Shown: positions 41,674 through 51,071 of the stretch, one piece after another
How the letters are laid out: each line of letters begins with the position of its first letter
How positions within the stretch are numbered: the stretch's first letter is position 1
Assembly: GCF_017743935.1 (NCBI RefSeq)
Contig: NZ_JAGHRE010000011.1
Location: 62,001-126,000, forward strand
DNA length: 64,000 nucleotides
Source of the DNA: Tropicibacter sp. R16_0
GTDB lineage: Bacteria; Pseudomonadota; Alphaproteobacteria; Rhodobacterales; Rhodobacteraceae
Direction of reading: 5' to 3'
Program-made: the position numbers and the translations under genes
The notes under the pieces: model-generated
The model's input: only the letters and a program-made list of their open reading frames with translations
What the model was told of the DNA's origin: nothing
Database searches by the model: none

Positions 41674-43212
41674 TCACGCGACCTTGTCGGGTTTCGCCGG
41701 GGCCACATAAGGCAACCGGGCTTTGGCCTTGGTGTCAGCAGCACCCGCGTTGCGGATGTAGCGGCGGTCGTCATCCTCGCGCACGAGATTGACGTATGAG
41801 GGTTCGCCCCCCGTGATCTTGTGGATGGCCAGACGGCGCTCCTGGCTGGCGCGGATCTGTACCCGCAGGGCATCCGGGTCCCAGCCATCAAACAGGATCT
41901 CCTCCAGCTCGGCCCGCAGGTCGGCGTGGGCCGGATCATCGGCCAGGTTGTTGACCTCATTCGGGTCGTCGTCGGTGTTGTAGAGCAGGGTATCCACCCC
42001 CTCGAGCCACATCAGCTTCCACGGTCCACGCTTGACCATACGACTTGGCCCGGTGGAGCCGTCGGCGGCGAACTCGCCAATGCACAGGTCGGTCATGGCA
42101 TCGGTGTTGCCGTTCAGGGCAGGCACCAGAGAATTCCCGTCGATGGGTGCGGCGTACCCGTTCCAGGCCTCGCCTGCCGCCATGTCCATCAGCGTCGGCA
42201 TCAGATCCACGAGCGAGCAGTTTTCTTTCACGCGAGCCGCAGAATAGCGGTTTGGCGCGTGCACGATGAACGGCACTTTTGAGGCCCACTCAAAGAAATG
42301 CTGTTTGAACCACATGCCCCGCTCACCCATCATTTCGCCATGGTCGGCGGTGATGATAACGATGGTGTTCTCGGCCAGGCCGGTCTTTTCCAAGACCTCC
42401 ATCATCTGACCGATCTTCTCGTCGATGTAGGAAATCATGCCGTAGTACCCGTGCCGGGCCATGCGGCGGTGCTCGTCCGTGACGGTGAATTCATGCCGCG
42501 ACTGGCAATAGTGCAGATTACGGCTCAGGTGATCCATCGCGTTCTCTTCAAGCGGCGGAACAGCGGGGCTTTCGATGTCGTCGTGATCGTAGAGGTCCCA
42601 GTACTCCTGGCCGATCACAAACGGCGAATGCGGAGAGGTAAAGGAAACCGTCAGCATGAAGGGGCGGCCATCATCCTTGCGCGCCAGATCATAGAGCGCT
42701 TGGGTTCCATGGTAAGCGACCTCGTCATCGTAATCCATCTGCAGCGTGCGCACGGCGGGGCCGCTTTCGATGATCGGGGCCATGGTCAGGTTGGTGGGCT
42801 TGTATTCACGCCCTTTCGACCAATCGACGGTCCAGGCAAAGTTTGCGGGATAGATCTCGGTCGTGTGGCGTTTTTCATAGCCGTGCATCTGGTCGGGGCC
42901 GACAAAGTGCATCTTGCCCGACATCTCGACGCGATAATCCAAGCCGCGCAGGTAATGGGCAAAGGTCGGGATGTCGGCGTGGAATTCATTGGCGTTGTCG
43001 TACATCTCGATGGCGAACGGCAGGCGTCCGGCATGCATTGAGGCGCGTGAGGGGCCGCACATGGGCAGGTTGCAATAGCAGTTTTCGAAAACGACCCCTT
43101 CGTCCGCCAGCCGGTCGATGTTCGGCGCCTTGACGGTCTTGTTGCCATAGGGCGCAAGTGCGTTGGCAGCGAGTTGGTCGGCCTGAATGAATAGGATGTT
43201 GGGACGGGTCAT
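41674..43212 (-). CDS. Choline-sulfatase-like sulfatase
   Basis: The 512-aa type I sulfatase has formylglycine motif CGPSR at residues 52-56, N-terminal metal residues in FIQADQLAANALAPYG, and TADHGEMMGERGMWFKQHFF. A choline-sulfatase-type C-terminal segment (LVREDDDRRYIRN) is present, and no signal peptide is seen, as in BetC. It would release sulfate from choline-O-sulfate or a similar small ester in the cytoplasm. The ATG at 43212 was chosen over the upstream frame to 43353, which has an atypical 47-residue tail. It lies between tctC and the GMC gene in one operon. Confidence 0.88.
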   Translation of the reverse strand: MTRPNILFIQADQLAANALAPYGNKTVKAPNIDRLADEGVVFENCYCNLPMCGPSRASMHAGRLPFAIEMYDNANEFHADIPTFAHYLRGLDYRVEMSGKMHFVGPDQMHGYEKRHTTEIYPANFAWTVDWSKGREYKPTNLTMAPIIESGPAVRTLQMDYDDEVAYHGTQALYDLARKDDGRPFMLTVSFTSPHSPFVIGQEYWDLYDHDDIESPAVPPLEENAMDHLSRNLHYCQSRHEFTVTDEHRRMARHGYYGMISYIDEKIGQMMEVLEKTGLAENTIVIITADHGEMMGERGMWFKQHFFEWASKVPFIVHAPNRYSAARVKENCSLVDLMPTLMDMAAGEAWNGYAAPIDGNSLVPALNGNTDAMTDLCIGEFAADGSTGPSRMVKRGPWKLMWLEGVDTLLYNTDDDPNEVNNLADDPAHADLRAELEEILFDGWDPDALRVQIRASQERRLAIHKITGGEPSYVNLVREDDDRRYIRNAGAADTKAKARLPYVAPAKPDKVA

Positions 43213-43288
43213 CGTGTTAAATCCGATTGATTGTTTCAGGTGGGCGGCACGGTGGGCGCGCCGCCCATAGGTCTCTCGTGAGTGGTGA

Positions 43289-44269
43289 TCAGCGAATGGT
43301 GAGACCCAGTCGATCCAGCGCTTGGTCAAAGACGTTGTACTGCGCTTCGACAAAAGCCTTGGTCTCTTCGGGGCTGCGGATGTCCACGACGTTACCCAAT
43401 TGCTTGGTCATGCGGTTCCAGGCTTTGTCATCCTTCAGCTTTTGCAGCGTGTCGGTCCAGGCGGCGACAACATCTTCGGGCAGATCGGGCGGGCCATAAA
43501 TGGCGCTCCAACCGATGATCTGTTCCATGTCGGGGTACCCTAGTTCCGCAACAGTCGGGATGTCACCCACGGCTTCGAACCTCTCGGGTGTGGTGATGGC
43601 CAGCGCCTTGAGCTGTCCGCCCTCGATGGCGTTGATCACGCCCGACAGGTTCTGCCACATGAAATCGACCTGACCGCCGATGATCGCGGCCCGCGCCTTT
43701 CCGCCACCTTTGTAAGGGACGTGGATCAGGTTGTCGGCGTTGGCCCCCATGGTGTCGGCCATGACAGCGGTTGCGATGTGCAGCAGCGTGCCAACCCCGG
43801 CCGAGCCATAGGTCATTTCGGTGCCGTCTTTGATGGCTGCCTCAAACTCGGCAAAGCTGTTGATCGGGCTGTCACCGGCCACCACCAGAACAAAGGGGTT
43901 GGTTTCGATCAGGCCCAGCATGGTGAAGTCGTCCCACTCATACGGGATGGTCTTGTTCATCGCCGGTACGCCCATCTGCGAGCCCACGCGAGCGGACAGC
44001 AAGGTATAGCCGTCTGCCTTGGAGTTGATGACGAAGTTCGAGCCCACAACGCCGGCCGCGCCAGTGCGGTTCACGGCCAGGATCGGCTGTCCCAGATAGC
44101 TGGGCGCGGTGCCCGAAATCAGACGTGCGGACAGGTCAGCAGCACCGCCGGGGCCGTATGGGATGACCATGGTGATCGGGCGATCGGGATAGCCTTCGGC
44201 ATGGGCCGAGGTCAGCGATGCAACCGCAATCGCGGCGCCCGCTGCCAGTGATTTGATGAGTGTTTTCAT
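43289..44269 (-). CDS. Tripartite tricarboxylate transporter substrate-binding protein (TctC/BugT)
   Basis: The 326-aa periplasmic protein has a signal peptide (AAGAAIAVASLTSAHA) followed by YPDRPITMVIPYGPGGAADL, the family hallmark, and later VPYKGGGKARAAIIGGQVDF. It captures the solute for the TctA/TctB membrane proteins encoded in the divergent operon. GGGAGGAACTC precedes the ATG. Being first in an operon with a sulfatase and a GMC oxidoreductase suggests a sulfate-ester ligand rather than a tricarboxylate. Confidence 0.93.
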   Translation of the reverse strand: MKTLIKSLAAGAAIAVASLTSAHAEGYPDRPITMVIPYGPGGAADLSARLISGTAPSYLGQPILAVNRTGAAGVVGSNFVINSKADGYTLLSARVGSQMGVPAMNKTIPYEWDDFTMLGLIETNPFVLVVAGDSPINSFAEFEAAIKDGTEMTYGSAGVGTLLHIATAVMADTMGANADNLIHVPYKGGGKARAAIIGGQVDFMWQNLSGVINAIEGGQLKALAITTPERFEAVGDIPTVAELGYPDMEQIIGWSAIYGPPDLPEDVVAAWTDTLQKLKDDKAWNRMTKQLGNVVDIRSPEETKAFVEAQYNVFDQALDRLGLTIR

Positions 44270-44387
44270 GAGTTCCTCCCAGAGAGATTCGGCCTGTTTT
44301 TCCTTGGCCGGGTAAGGTTTTGGTTGACTTCAGCCCTTTCTGAGGGCAGTTTGTTACTGTCTGTAATTAACTCGGAACCGAAAACAA
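44270..44387. promoter_or_regulatory. Divergent promoter region of the Tct/sulfatase locus
   Basis: This 118-base gap between tctC and the ROK regulator contains the inverted repeat GCCCT-N5-AGGGC (44333-44347), preceded by a -35-like TTGACT (44324-44329). These are the only evident control signals for the two divergent operons, and the repeat is a candidate ROK operator. Confidence 0.45.
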
Positions 44388-45593
44388 ATGCAAGACACTT
44401 TGCCAAACACACTTTCCACGGCGGGCATTCGGCGCGCCAATCGAGAGGAGATTTTGCGCACGGTTTTCTCGCACGGCGGGACGACCCGTTTGCAGCTGGT
44501 CAAGCACACAGGCCTGACTGGTGCTGCGGTCTCGCGGATCACCCGTGAACTGATCGAGGCCGGGCTGTTGGTCGAAGGCGAGCGTGTTCAATCCAAAGGG
44601 AAAACCGGTCGCAAAGAGGTCACGCTGAGCATGGCCCAGAACACGGCATTCGTTCTTGGGTTCACGGTAACGGCCAACCGTCTTTCGGTTGGTGTTTCGG
44701 ATGTTTCAGGCACCCAGATCGAGACGCGCCAATTGCACATCAGCCGTACCCGCGCCGAAGAGGTTTTGCGCGCTTTATGCGAGACGGCACACGCCATGAT
44801 CGCTGAGCTCGGGCTTGAGGCGAATCGCATTATCGGCGTCGGCGTGATGGTTGCGGCACCCAGCCGAAACTGCGTCGACGGGGTTGTGACATCCGCGCCT
44901 TTGGGGTGGACCAACGTGCCTGTGGGGCAACTGATCGAAGAAAACATGTGCCTACCCGTCAGCGTCGAAGTGCGTGCCGTTTCGCTGCTTCAGGTCGAAA
45001 TGACACGCGGGCAGGGGGCCGGGCAGGGCGATCTGGTTCTGGTCAACAACAGCCTTGGTATCGGGGCCGCGGCGGTGCTGGGCGGGCATCAACTGGCAGG
45101 CGCATCCTGTGACATCGCGCATCTGGCCTTTGCCGGGGACAGCCGCTCCTGTTCGTGTGGGCGCAAAGGGTGCCTGGAGGCCACGGCATCAGGGTTTGCG
45201 GTCGTGGACCAGCTGATTGCGGCCGGAAAATTGGAACCCGCACGCGACAGTAGCCGCAAGGCGGCAGCTTTGGCCCGCGCATTGCAGATGGCCGAAGATG
45301 GGGATGGAGAGGTCAAGCGTGCGTTTTTTGAGGCAGGTCAGCGCATGGCGCTTGGACTGGATGCCGTAGCTGCGCTTTTGGGCCCTTCCAGCATCATTCT
45401 GGCCGGGGAAACCGGCCGCCAGCCCGATTTCGTCGAAGGCGCGCGCAATCACCTCAAATCGCTGCGGGTCACGGACCCCGGCTTTGAGCTGTTGGTCAGC
45501 CAGGTCACGTCGAACACCGCTGTCATCAACTACGCGTTGGAGCGGTTCTTGTTCTCCAGCGAATTGGATCTGGATCGCCTGCAGGCGGACTAA
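44388..45593 (+). CDS. ROK family transcriptional regulator
   Basis: The 401-aa protein has an N-terminal winged helix (REEILRTVFSHGGTTRLQLV, HTGLTGAAVSRITRELIEAG) and a C-terminal ROK sugar-kinase-like domain. The zinc motif is CSCGRKGCLEA. The phosphate loop of active kinases is not evident, so it is a regulator of the NagC/XylR kind. It sits at the fork of the two operons and is first in the tctBA arm; it is the likely repressor of the locus. Confidence 0.92.
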   Translation: MQDTLPNTLSTAGIRRANREEILRTVFSHGGTTRLQLVKHTGLTGAAVSRITRELIEAGLLVEGERVQSKGKTGRKEVTLSMAQNTAFVLGFTVTANRLSVGVSDVSGTQIETRQLHISRTRAEEVLRALCETAHAMIAELGLEANRIIGVGVMVAAPSRNCVDGVVTSAPLGWTNVPVGQLIEENMCLPVSVEVRAVSLLQVEMTRGQGAGQGDLVLVNNSLGIGAAAVLGGHQLAGASCDIAHLAFAGDSRSCSCGRKGCLEATASGFAVVDQLIAAGKLEPARDSSRKAAALARALQMAEDGDGEVKRAFFEAGQRMALGLDAVAALLGPSSIILAGETGRQPDFVEGARNHLKSLRVTDPGFELLVSQVTSNTAVINYALERFLFSSELDLDRLQAD

Positions 45594-45613
45594 AGGAACC
45601 GAAGGGAGGAAAC

Positions 45614-46096
45614 ATGTCAAAATCTTCGGACATCATAGCAGGGGCGGCCTTTCTGACGCTCGGGGTACTGCTGATCTTTGTGCTGATACCTGTGGGTGTC
45701 GATGAGCCCCGCAAGGTGCCGTTTGCTGCGGCGTCGCCGTCGTATTACCCCAAGCTGATCGGCTATGTGATCGCGCTTTTGGGCGCTGGCATTCTGGTTC
45801 AGGGGCTGCGGCGCGCTCCAGACGATACCCCGTCGGTGGGGTTCGCGCCCTATGCCAAGGTGCCGGTCGCGATGGGGATCATGGCCGTCTTCTATCTCGT
45901 GCTGCCGTTTCTGGGCTTCATCCTGGGCGCCATGCTGGCGCTCTGTGCTTTGATGCTGCTGGCGGGCGAGCGCTCTCCCAAGGTTTTGGGGCTGGTTTCG
46001 GTCCTGTTGCCGATTGGCCTCTACCTGTTTTTTGCCAAGGTCGCGGGGATTCCGATCCCGTCCGGTCCCTTGGAACCCTATCTGATAAGGATCTGA
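45614..46096 (+). CDS. Tripartite tricarboxylate transporter TctB family protein
   Basis: The 160-aa small membrane protein has four hydrophobic segments (for example IIAGAAFLTLGVLLIFVLIP and KVPVAMGIMAVFYLVLPFLG). Length and position directly before TctA identify it as TctB, the small membrane subunit. GAAGGGAGGAAAC precedes the ATG. Confidence 0.9.
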   Translation: MSKSSDIIAGAAFLTLGVLLIFVLIPVGVDEPRKVPFAAASPSYYPKLIGYVIALLGAGILVQGLRRAPDDTPSVGFAPYAKVPVAMGIMAVFYLVLPFLGFILGAMLALCALMLLAGERSPKVLGLVSVLLPIGLYLFFAKVAGIPIPSGPLEPYLIRI

Positions 46097-46100
46097 ACCG

Positions 46101-47591
46101 ATGCTTGATACCCTGGCCAATGCCTTTGCCCTGTTTGCGTCGATCGACAATGTCATCGTGCTGTTCATCGGCGTGGTCGTCGGAACGGTCGTGGGCGCAA
46201 TCCCTGGCATGACAACCCCGATGGCGGTGGCGCTGACGCTGCCGTTCACCTTTTCCATGCCACCAGTCACGGGCATCCTGCTGCTTTTGGGAGTTTACAA
46301 GGGCGGGATCTATGGCGGGTCGATCACCGCAATTCTGATCAACGCTCCGGGAACGCCCGCCGCGTCGTGCACCGTTCTCGATGGCTATCCGCTGGCACGC
46401 AAGGGGCAGGCGCGGCGCGCGCTCGACATTGCGCTCTATTCGTCCTGCGTGGCGGACTTCATTTCGAACATCTCGCTGATCCTGTTCGCAGGCATTTTGG
46501 CGAGCTTTGCACTCAAGTTCCAATCGCCCGAGGTTTTCACCCTGGTCGTGTTCTCGCTGACCATCATCGCGGGCGTGTCGGGGGATCAATTGCTCAAGGG
46601 CCTGGGATCTGCTGGTCTGGGTCTGCTGTTGGCAACGGTCGGTCTCGACCTGCTCTATGGCACCAATCGCTTTGTCTTTGGCGACGTCAATCTGATGAGT
46701 GGTTTGAACTTCATCCCGGTCCTGATTGGCTTGTTCGCGGTGCCCGAGATCATCAACTATTTCGTCAAGAACGACGTCGAGCTGGAGCAATCCAAGCTCG
46801 CGGGCATCGGAGCCACTTGGAATGACTTCAAAAGCTGTCTGAAGTCGATCATCCGCGGCTCATTCATCGGTGTCATCCTGGGGGCTGTTCCGGGCATCGG
46901 CGGGGCGCCATCGGCGTTTCTGTCCTATTCCGAGGCGCGCCGGACTTCAAAGAACAAGGCCAACTTTGGCAAGGGCGAGATCGAAGGTGTCGCAGCAGCA
47001 GAGGCGGGCAACAACGGTGTGGCCGGTGCCACGATGATCCCGCTGCTGGCGCTTGGCATCCCGGGCGACATCATTACGGCAATCATCCTGGGGGCGTTCA
47101 TGATCCACGGGCTGCGCCCCGGGCCGCTGATGTTCCAGCAGAACATCGACCTGATCTATGCCATCTTCATCGGCATCATGCTCAGCTCGTTCTACTTGCT
47201 GATCGTGGGCAAGGCGTCGATCCGGATCATTTCCAAGATCGCGGACATCCCGCAGCGGGTGCTGTTCCCGATCGTGCTGATCCTGTGTGTCTTTGGTGCC
47301 TATGCCGTCAACAACTCGACCTATGATGTCGGCGTGATGCTGGTGATGGGTCTGGTGGGCTATGCGATGCTCAAACTGGCCATACCTGCGGCACCGTTCC
47401 TGATTGCCTTTATCCTTGGCCCACTGCTAGAGGACAACTTCCGCCAGTCTCTGACGATCTCGAGAGGGGATTACAGCATCTTCTTTAGCTCGACGATCTG
47501 TTGGGTATTCTGGGGGCTGACCGCGCTGACCGTGGGGCTGCTGATCTGGCAGCGCGTGGGGGGCGTCAAAACCGAGGTGCCACTGTCGTGA
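46101..47591 (+). CDS. Tripartite tricarboxylate transporter permease TctA
   Basis: The 496-aa large membrane subunit has about eleven to twelve helices. The TctA motifs GTVVGAIPGMTTPMAVAL, YGGSITAILINAPGTPAA and IGVILGAVPGIGGAPSAFLS (paired inverted glycine/proline loops) are clear. It moves the solute delivered by TctC using an ion gradient. Its stop overlaps the GTG start of the phosphoesterase. Confidence 0.95.
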   Translation: MLDTLANAFALFASIDNVIVLFIGVVVGTVVGAIPGMTTPMAVALTLPFTFSMPPVTGILLLLGVYKGGIYGGSITAILINAPGTPAASCTVLDGYPLARKGQARRALDIALYSSCVADFISNISLILFAGILASFALKFQSPEVFTLVVFSLTIIAGVSGDQLLKGLGSAGLGLLLATVGLDLLYGTNRFVFGDVNLMSGLNFIPVLIGLFAVPEIINYFVKNDVELEQSKLAGIGATWNDFKSCLKSIIRGSFIGVILGAVPGIGGAPSAFLSYSEARRTSKNKANFGKGEIEGVAAAEAGNNGVAGATMIPLLALGIPGDIITAIILGAFMIHGLRPGPLMFQQNIDLIYAIFIGIMLSSFYLLIVGKASIRIISKIADIPQRVLFPIVLILCVFGAYAVNNSTYDVGVMLVMGLVGYAMLKLAIPAAPFLIAFILGPLLEDNFRQSLTISRGDYSIFFSSTICWVFWGLTALTVGLLIWQRVGGVKTEVPLS

Positions 47592-49318
47592 CCGAACCAT
47601 TGTTCACATTCGCCGTCTTCACCGACACTCATATCCGCGCGCCCGAAGGGGACTTGTCGTCGCCTTATGCGGTGAACACCAAGGCCAACGCGCGGGCCGA
47701 GGTGGCGGCGGCGCTTGTGGCAGCGCAGAACCCCGCGCTGACGATCCACCTTGGTGATATGGTCCATCCCCTGCCGCATATGGCGGCCTATGACCCGGCG
47801 TGTCAGGAGGCGCGCCGGGTCTTTGCATGTCTCGAACCCAACCTGCACTTTGTGCCGGGCAACCATGACATCGGCGACAAACCACATGATGCTTCGCCCG
47901 CAGGCGCGGTGACCCCCGATGCGGTTGCGGCCTATTCAGGTCAATTCGGGGATCAGTGGTCGCATGTGGACCATGGAGAGTGTCGGTTCGTTTTGATCAA
48001 CTCATCCATCGTTGGTAGTGGGCTTGATGCCGAGCAGGAGCAGTTCGACTGGCTCGAAGAGGTGCTGGCCACCGAAAAACGCACCTTTCTGTTCTCGCAT
48101 TATCCGCTCTTCATCGACTCGGTGGATGAGGATGAGCACTATGACAACTACGGGCTTCAGGGACGCGCGCGGCTGCTGGAGGTGATCGAACGACACGACG
48201 TAGAGGCGGTGCTGTCCGGCCATGTGCATCAGTTCTTTTACAACCGTGCAGGCGAGACAAAGTTCTATTGCCTGCCCGCCACCAGTTTCACGCGTCAGGA
48301 TTTTGCCGAGCTGTACAATGCGGGCCCCGAAGCCGAATTTGGTCGCAACGATCGCGGCAAGTTCGGAATCATGTTGGTCGATGTTTTTGCCGATGGGCAC
48401 CGCCTGCGGTTTGTTCCCACCGGAGGTGCGGAATCCGATGCTGTCGTGGATATGAGCCAACGCAAGCCGCCGGCAAACTCGGGGCTTGTCCCCTTCATGC
48501 GACATGCCTGGTATCAGAGCCGTGATCTACCCTACACCGGCGCTATGGAAGAGTTCTCGCGCAAGCGGGCACGCAATGACTATCCGCTGTTGCGCTTGTG
48601 GCAGATGGGGATCGAAACAGTCCGCACGCCACTGGCCGATCTGGCCCGACCCGAAAGCCTGCGCCGGGTGCAGGACTTTGCTGCGACGGGCATTCGGTTC
48701 CATATGTTTACCACGTCGATGCCGGATGAAAGGATGCTGGAGCTGATCGCGGCCAATCGCGATGCCCTGGCCGGCCTTGAGATCGTACAGGTCGAACCAG
48801 ATCTGGCGCGGGTCAAGGAAACTGCCAAGGCGCTGATGAAAACCGTGGATGTGCCTCTCTACGTCAGTCGCGCGGCAACGTCAGCCGACAACGCGGTCGA
48901 AGGGCAGATCTATGCCCACAACGTCTGGACTGGCTACCGCTATGCGCGCCGGGCCGAAATCCTGGATGGTCTGGCCGACACTGGTCTGCCACTGCGACCG
49001 ATCTTTGCTGTTGGGTGGCGCGCGGACTGGTTGGGCAAGATCGGCGGCTTGCAGGATGCGTTTGAGCATCGCGGGATCGAGGGCGCCGTGGCGGTCCAAC
49101 TGATGACCGGCAGCCCGGCGACTGCAAATTTCGACGATGACTATATCGTCGAAAGCGTGGCCGAACTGGTGCGTGGCCGAGCCCGGCATCCTCGTGTCAC
49201 AGTCATGCTGGACACGTTCGAGACCATCGATCGTGGCTATAACCCGCGTCATGGGCTGATCGACCGGCTGGGCAATCTGACCCCTGCAGGGCGGTCTTTG
49301 ACCTTGTCGCGTGACTAA
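47588..49318 (+). CDS. Metallophosphoesterase with unrecognised C-terminal domain
   Basis: Residues 1-280 of this 576-aa protein form a calcineurin-like phosphoesterase. All metal motifs are intact: FTDTHI (Asp13, His15), HLGDMVHP (Asp57), VPGNHDIGD (Asn92, His93), FSHYPLF (His171) and SGHVHQFF (His212, His214). Residues about 295-576 form a second domain I cannot name, containing FHMFTTSMPDERMLELIAAN and LPLRPIFAVGWRADWLGKIG and possibly barrel-like. There is no signal peptide. It starts at a GTG overlapping the tctA stop, so it works on what the transporter brings in, perhaps a phosphodiester. Confidence 0.88.
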   Translation: MTEPLFTFAVFTDTHIRAPEGDLSSPYAVNTKANARAEVAAALVAAQNPALTIHLGDMVHPLPHMAAYDPACQEARRVFACLEPNLHFVPGNHDIGDKPHDASPAGAVTPDAVAAYSGQFGDQWSHVDHGECRFVLINSSIVGSGLDAEQEQFDWLEEVLATEKRTFLFSHYPLFIDSVDEDEHYDNYGLQGRARLLEVIERHDVEAVLSGHVHQFFYNRAGETKFYCLPATSFTRQDFAELYNAGPEAEFGRNDRGKFGIMLVDVFADGHRLRFVPTGGAESDAVVDMSQRKPPANSGLVPFMRHAWYQSRDLPYTGAMEEFSRKRARNDYPLLRLWQMGIETVRTPLADLARPESLRRVQDFAATGIRFHMFTTSMPDERMLELIAANRDALAGLEIVQVEPDLARVKETAKALMKTVDVPLYVSRAATSADNAVEGQIYAHNVWTGYRYARRAEILDGLADTGLPLRPIFAVGWRADWLGKIGGLQDAFEHRGIEGAVAVQLMTGSPATANFDDDYIVESVAELVRGRARHPRVTVMLDTFETIDRGYNPRHGLIDRLGNLTPAGRSLTLSRD

Positions 49319-49353
49319 GCACCTGTGACGTCGGGTCGCAAACAGCCCGCGCT

Positions 49354-49380
49354 CCGACGCCAACTTGATATTGGCGTCGG
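49354..49380 (+). terminator. Hairpin after the phosphoesterase gene
   Basis: CCGACGCCAA (49354-49363) pairs perfectly with TTGGCGTCGG (49371-49380) around seven bases, 35 bases after the stop. The following GCGTTTCC is a poor T run. It probably ends the tct operon. Confidence 0.6.
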
Positions 49381-49442
49381 GCGTTTCCTGTGATCATTAT
49401 CCCTGCACCTGCAAAATGCGCGGCACCACAGGGGGAGAGGTC

Positions 49443-51071
49443 ATGGCACAACCAAATATCTACGAACAGCATCTGGATCAGAACCGGGCCAACCACACCG
49501 CGCTGTCCCCGCTCAGCTATCTTGAACGCACGGCGCTGATCTATCCCGACTATCCCGCCCTTGTGTACGGGGACCGTCGCCAGAACTGGCTTGAGACTTA
49601 TGCCCGTTGTCGCAGGCTGGCCAGTGCGCTGGACCAGCGTGGCATTGGCAAGGGCGACACCGTTTCGATCATCGCCGCCAACATCCCCGAGATGTATGAG
49701 GCGCATTTTGGTATTCCCATGACCGGCGCCGTTCTGAACGCCATCAACACCCGATTGGATGCACCCATCGTGGCCTTCATCTTGCAGCACGCCGAGGCCA
49801 AGGTGCTGCTGGTCGACCCTGAGTTTTCCGGCGTGGTGAAAGAAGCGCTGACGCAATTCGACAGCTCGAACCTGCTGGTGATCGACATCGAAGACGACAG
49901 TTTTGATGGCGGCGAGAGACTGGGATCACTGACCTATGACGAGTTGCTGGCCGAGGGCGATCCGGCGTTCGACTGGTCCTTGCCAGCCGACGAATGGGAC
50001 GCGATCACGCTAAACTATACATCCGGAACGACCGGCAACCCAAAGGGCGTAGTCTATCATCACCGGGGGGCGGCGTTGAATGCGACCTCGAACATCCTGA
50101 CCTGGGGCATGCCGCAGCATTCCGTGTACCTGTGGACGCTGCCGATGTTCCACTGCAACGGGTGGTGTTTCCCTTGGACCATGGCTGCCAATGCGGGCAC
50201 GTCCGTCTGTCTGCGCGCAGTGCGGGACGAGCCGATTTATCGCGCATTCCGTGAAGAGAAGGTCACCCATTTCTGCGGCGCGCCCATCGTGCTGAACATG
50301 CTGGCCAATGCGCCGGATGAAATGAAAGATTTCGACCATCAGATCAAAGTCATGACAGCAGGCGCCCCGCCACCGGCTGCGGTGATTGCGAATATGGAAG
50401 GGATGGGGATCGAGGTCACCCATGTCTATGGGCTGACTGAAACCTATGGTCCGTCCGTCGTCTGTGCCTGGAAAGACGAATGGAACGACCGACCGACTGA
50501 AGAGAAGGCAGCGCTCAAAGTCCGTCAGGGGGTCAAATACCTCGCGCTCTCGGGCCTTATGGTGGCTGACCCCGAAACGCTGGAGCCTGTCCCTGCTGAT
50601 GGCGAAACGATGGGTGAGATCTTCATGCAAGGCAACATCGTGATGAAGGGTTACCTCAAGAACGCCGAAGCGACCGACAAGGCATTCAACGGCGGTTGGT
50701 TCGCCAGTGGCGATTTGGGAGTGATGCATCCCGATGGCTATGTGGCTCTGAAGGACCGCTCCAAGGACATCATCATCTCAGGCGGCGAAAATATCTCATC
50801 CGTCGAAGTCGAGGATATCCTGTACAAACACCCCTCTGTGATGGAGGCCGCCGTGGTCGCCCGTCCGGACGACAAATGGGGCGAGACGCCCTGCGCCTTT
50901 GTCGAACTGAAACCGGGGCAAGACGCGACCGAGGCAGAGATCATTGCCTTTTGTCGCGATCACATGGCCCACTTCAAGGCGCCAAAGACGGTGGTGTTTG
51001 GCAGCCTGCCCAAAACCTCGACCGGCAAGATCCAGAAATTCGTTCTGCGGGATAAGGCGCGCGCGCTTTAG
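49443..51071 (+). CDS. AMP-dependent acyl-CoA synthetase (DmdB/FadD-like)
   Basis: The 542-aa adenylate-forming ligase has the AMP-binding loop LNYTSGTTGNPKGVVYHHRG, A5 motif VYGLTETYGPS, A7/A8 region GGWFASGDLGVMHPDG and KDRSKDIIISGGENISS, and the acylation lysine in PKTSTGKIQKFVLRD. It activates a carboxylate to its CoA thioester. The MFHCNGWCFPWT and ERTALIYPDYPALVYGDRR segments fit the group that includes DmdB (methylmercaptopropionate-CoA ligase) of Ruegeria, but medium-chain acids are equally possible. GGGGGAGAGGTC precedes the ATG at 49443. Confidence 0.9.
   Translation: MAQPNIYEQHLDQNRANHTALSPLSYLERTALIYPDYPALVYGDRRQNWLETYARCRRLASALDQRGIGKGDTVSIIAANIPEMYEAHFGIPMTGAVLNAINTRLDAPIVAFILQHAEAKVLLVDPEFSGVVKEALTQFDSSNLLVIDIEDDSFDGGERLGSLTYDELLAEGDPAFDWSLPADEWDAITLNYTSGTTGNPKGVVYHHRGAALNATSNILTWGMPQHSVYLWTLPMFHCNGWCFPWTMAANAGTSVCLRAVRDEPIYRAFREEKVTHFCGAPIVLNMLANAPDEMKDFDHQIKVMTAGAPPPAAVIANMEGMGIEVTHVYGLTETYGPSVVCAWKDEWNDRPTEEKAALKVRQGVKYLALSGLMVADPETLEPVPADGETMGEIFMQGNIVMKGYLKNAEATDKAFNGGWFASGDLGVMHPDGYVALKDRSKDIIISGGENISSVEVEDILYKHPSVMEAAVVARPDDKWGETPCAFVELKPGQDATEAEIIAFCRDHMAHFKAPKTVVFGSLPKTSTGKIQKFVLRDKARAL

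Noticed and set aside
40579-41799. 406-codon plus-strand frame inside the GMC oxidoreductase
   Set aside because: Antisense to intact GMC motifs and crossing the gene boundary with the sulfatase.
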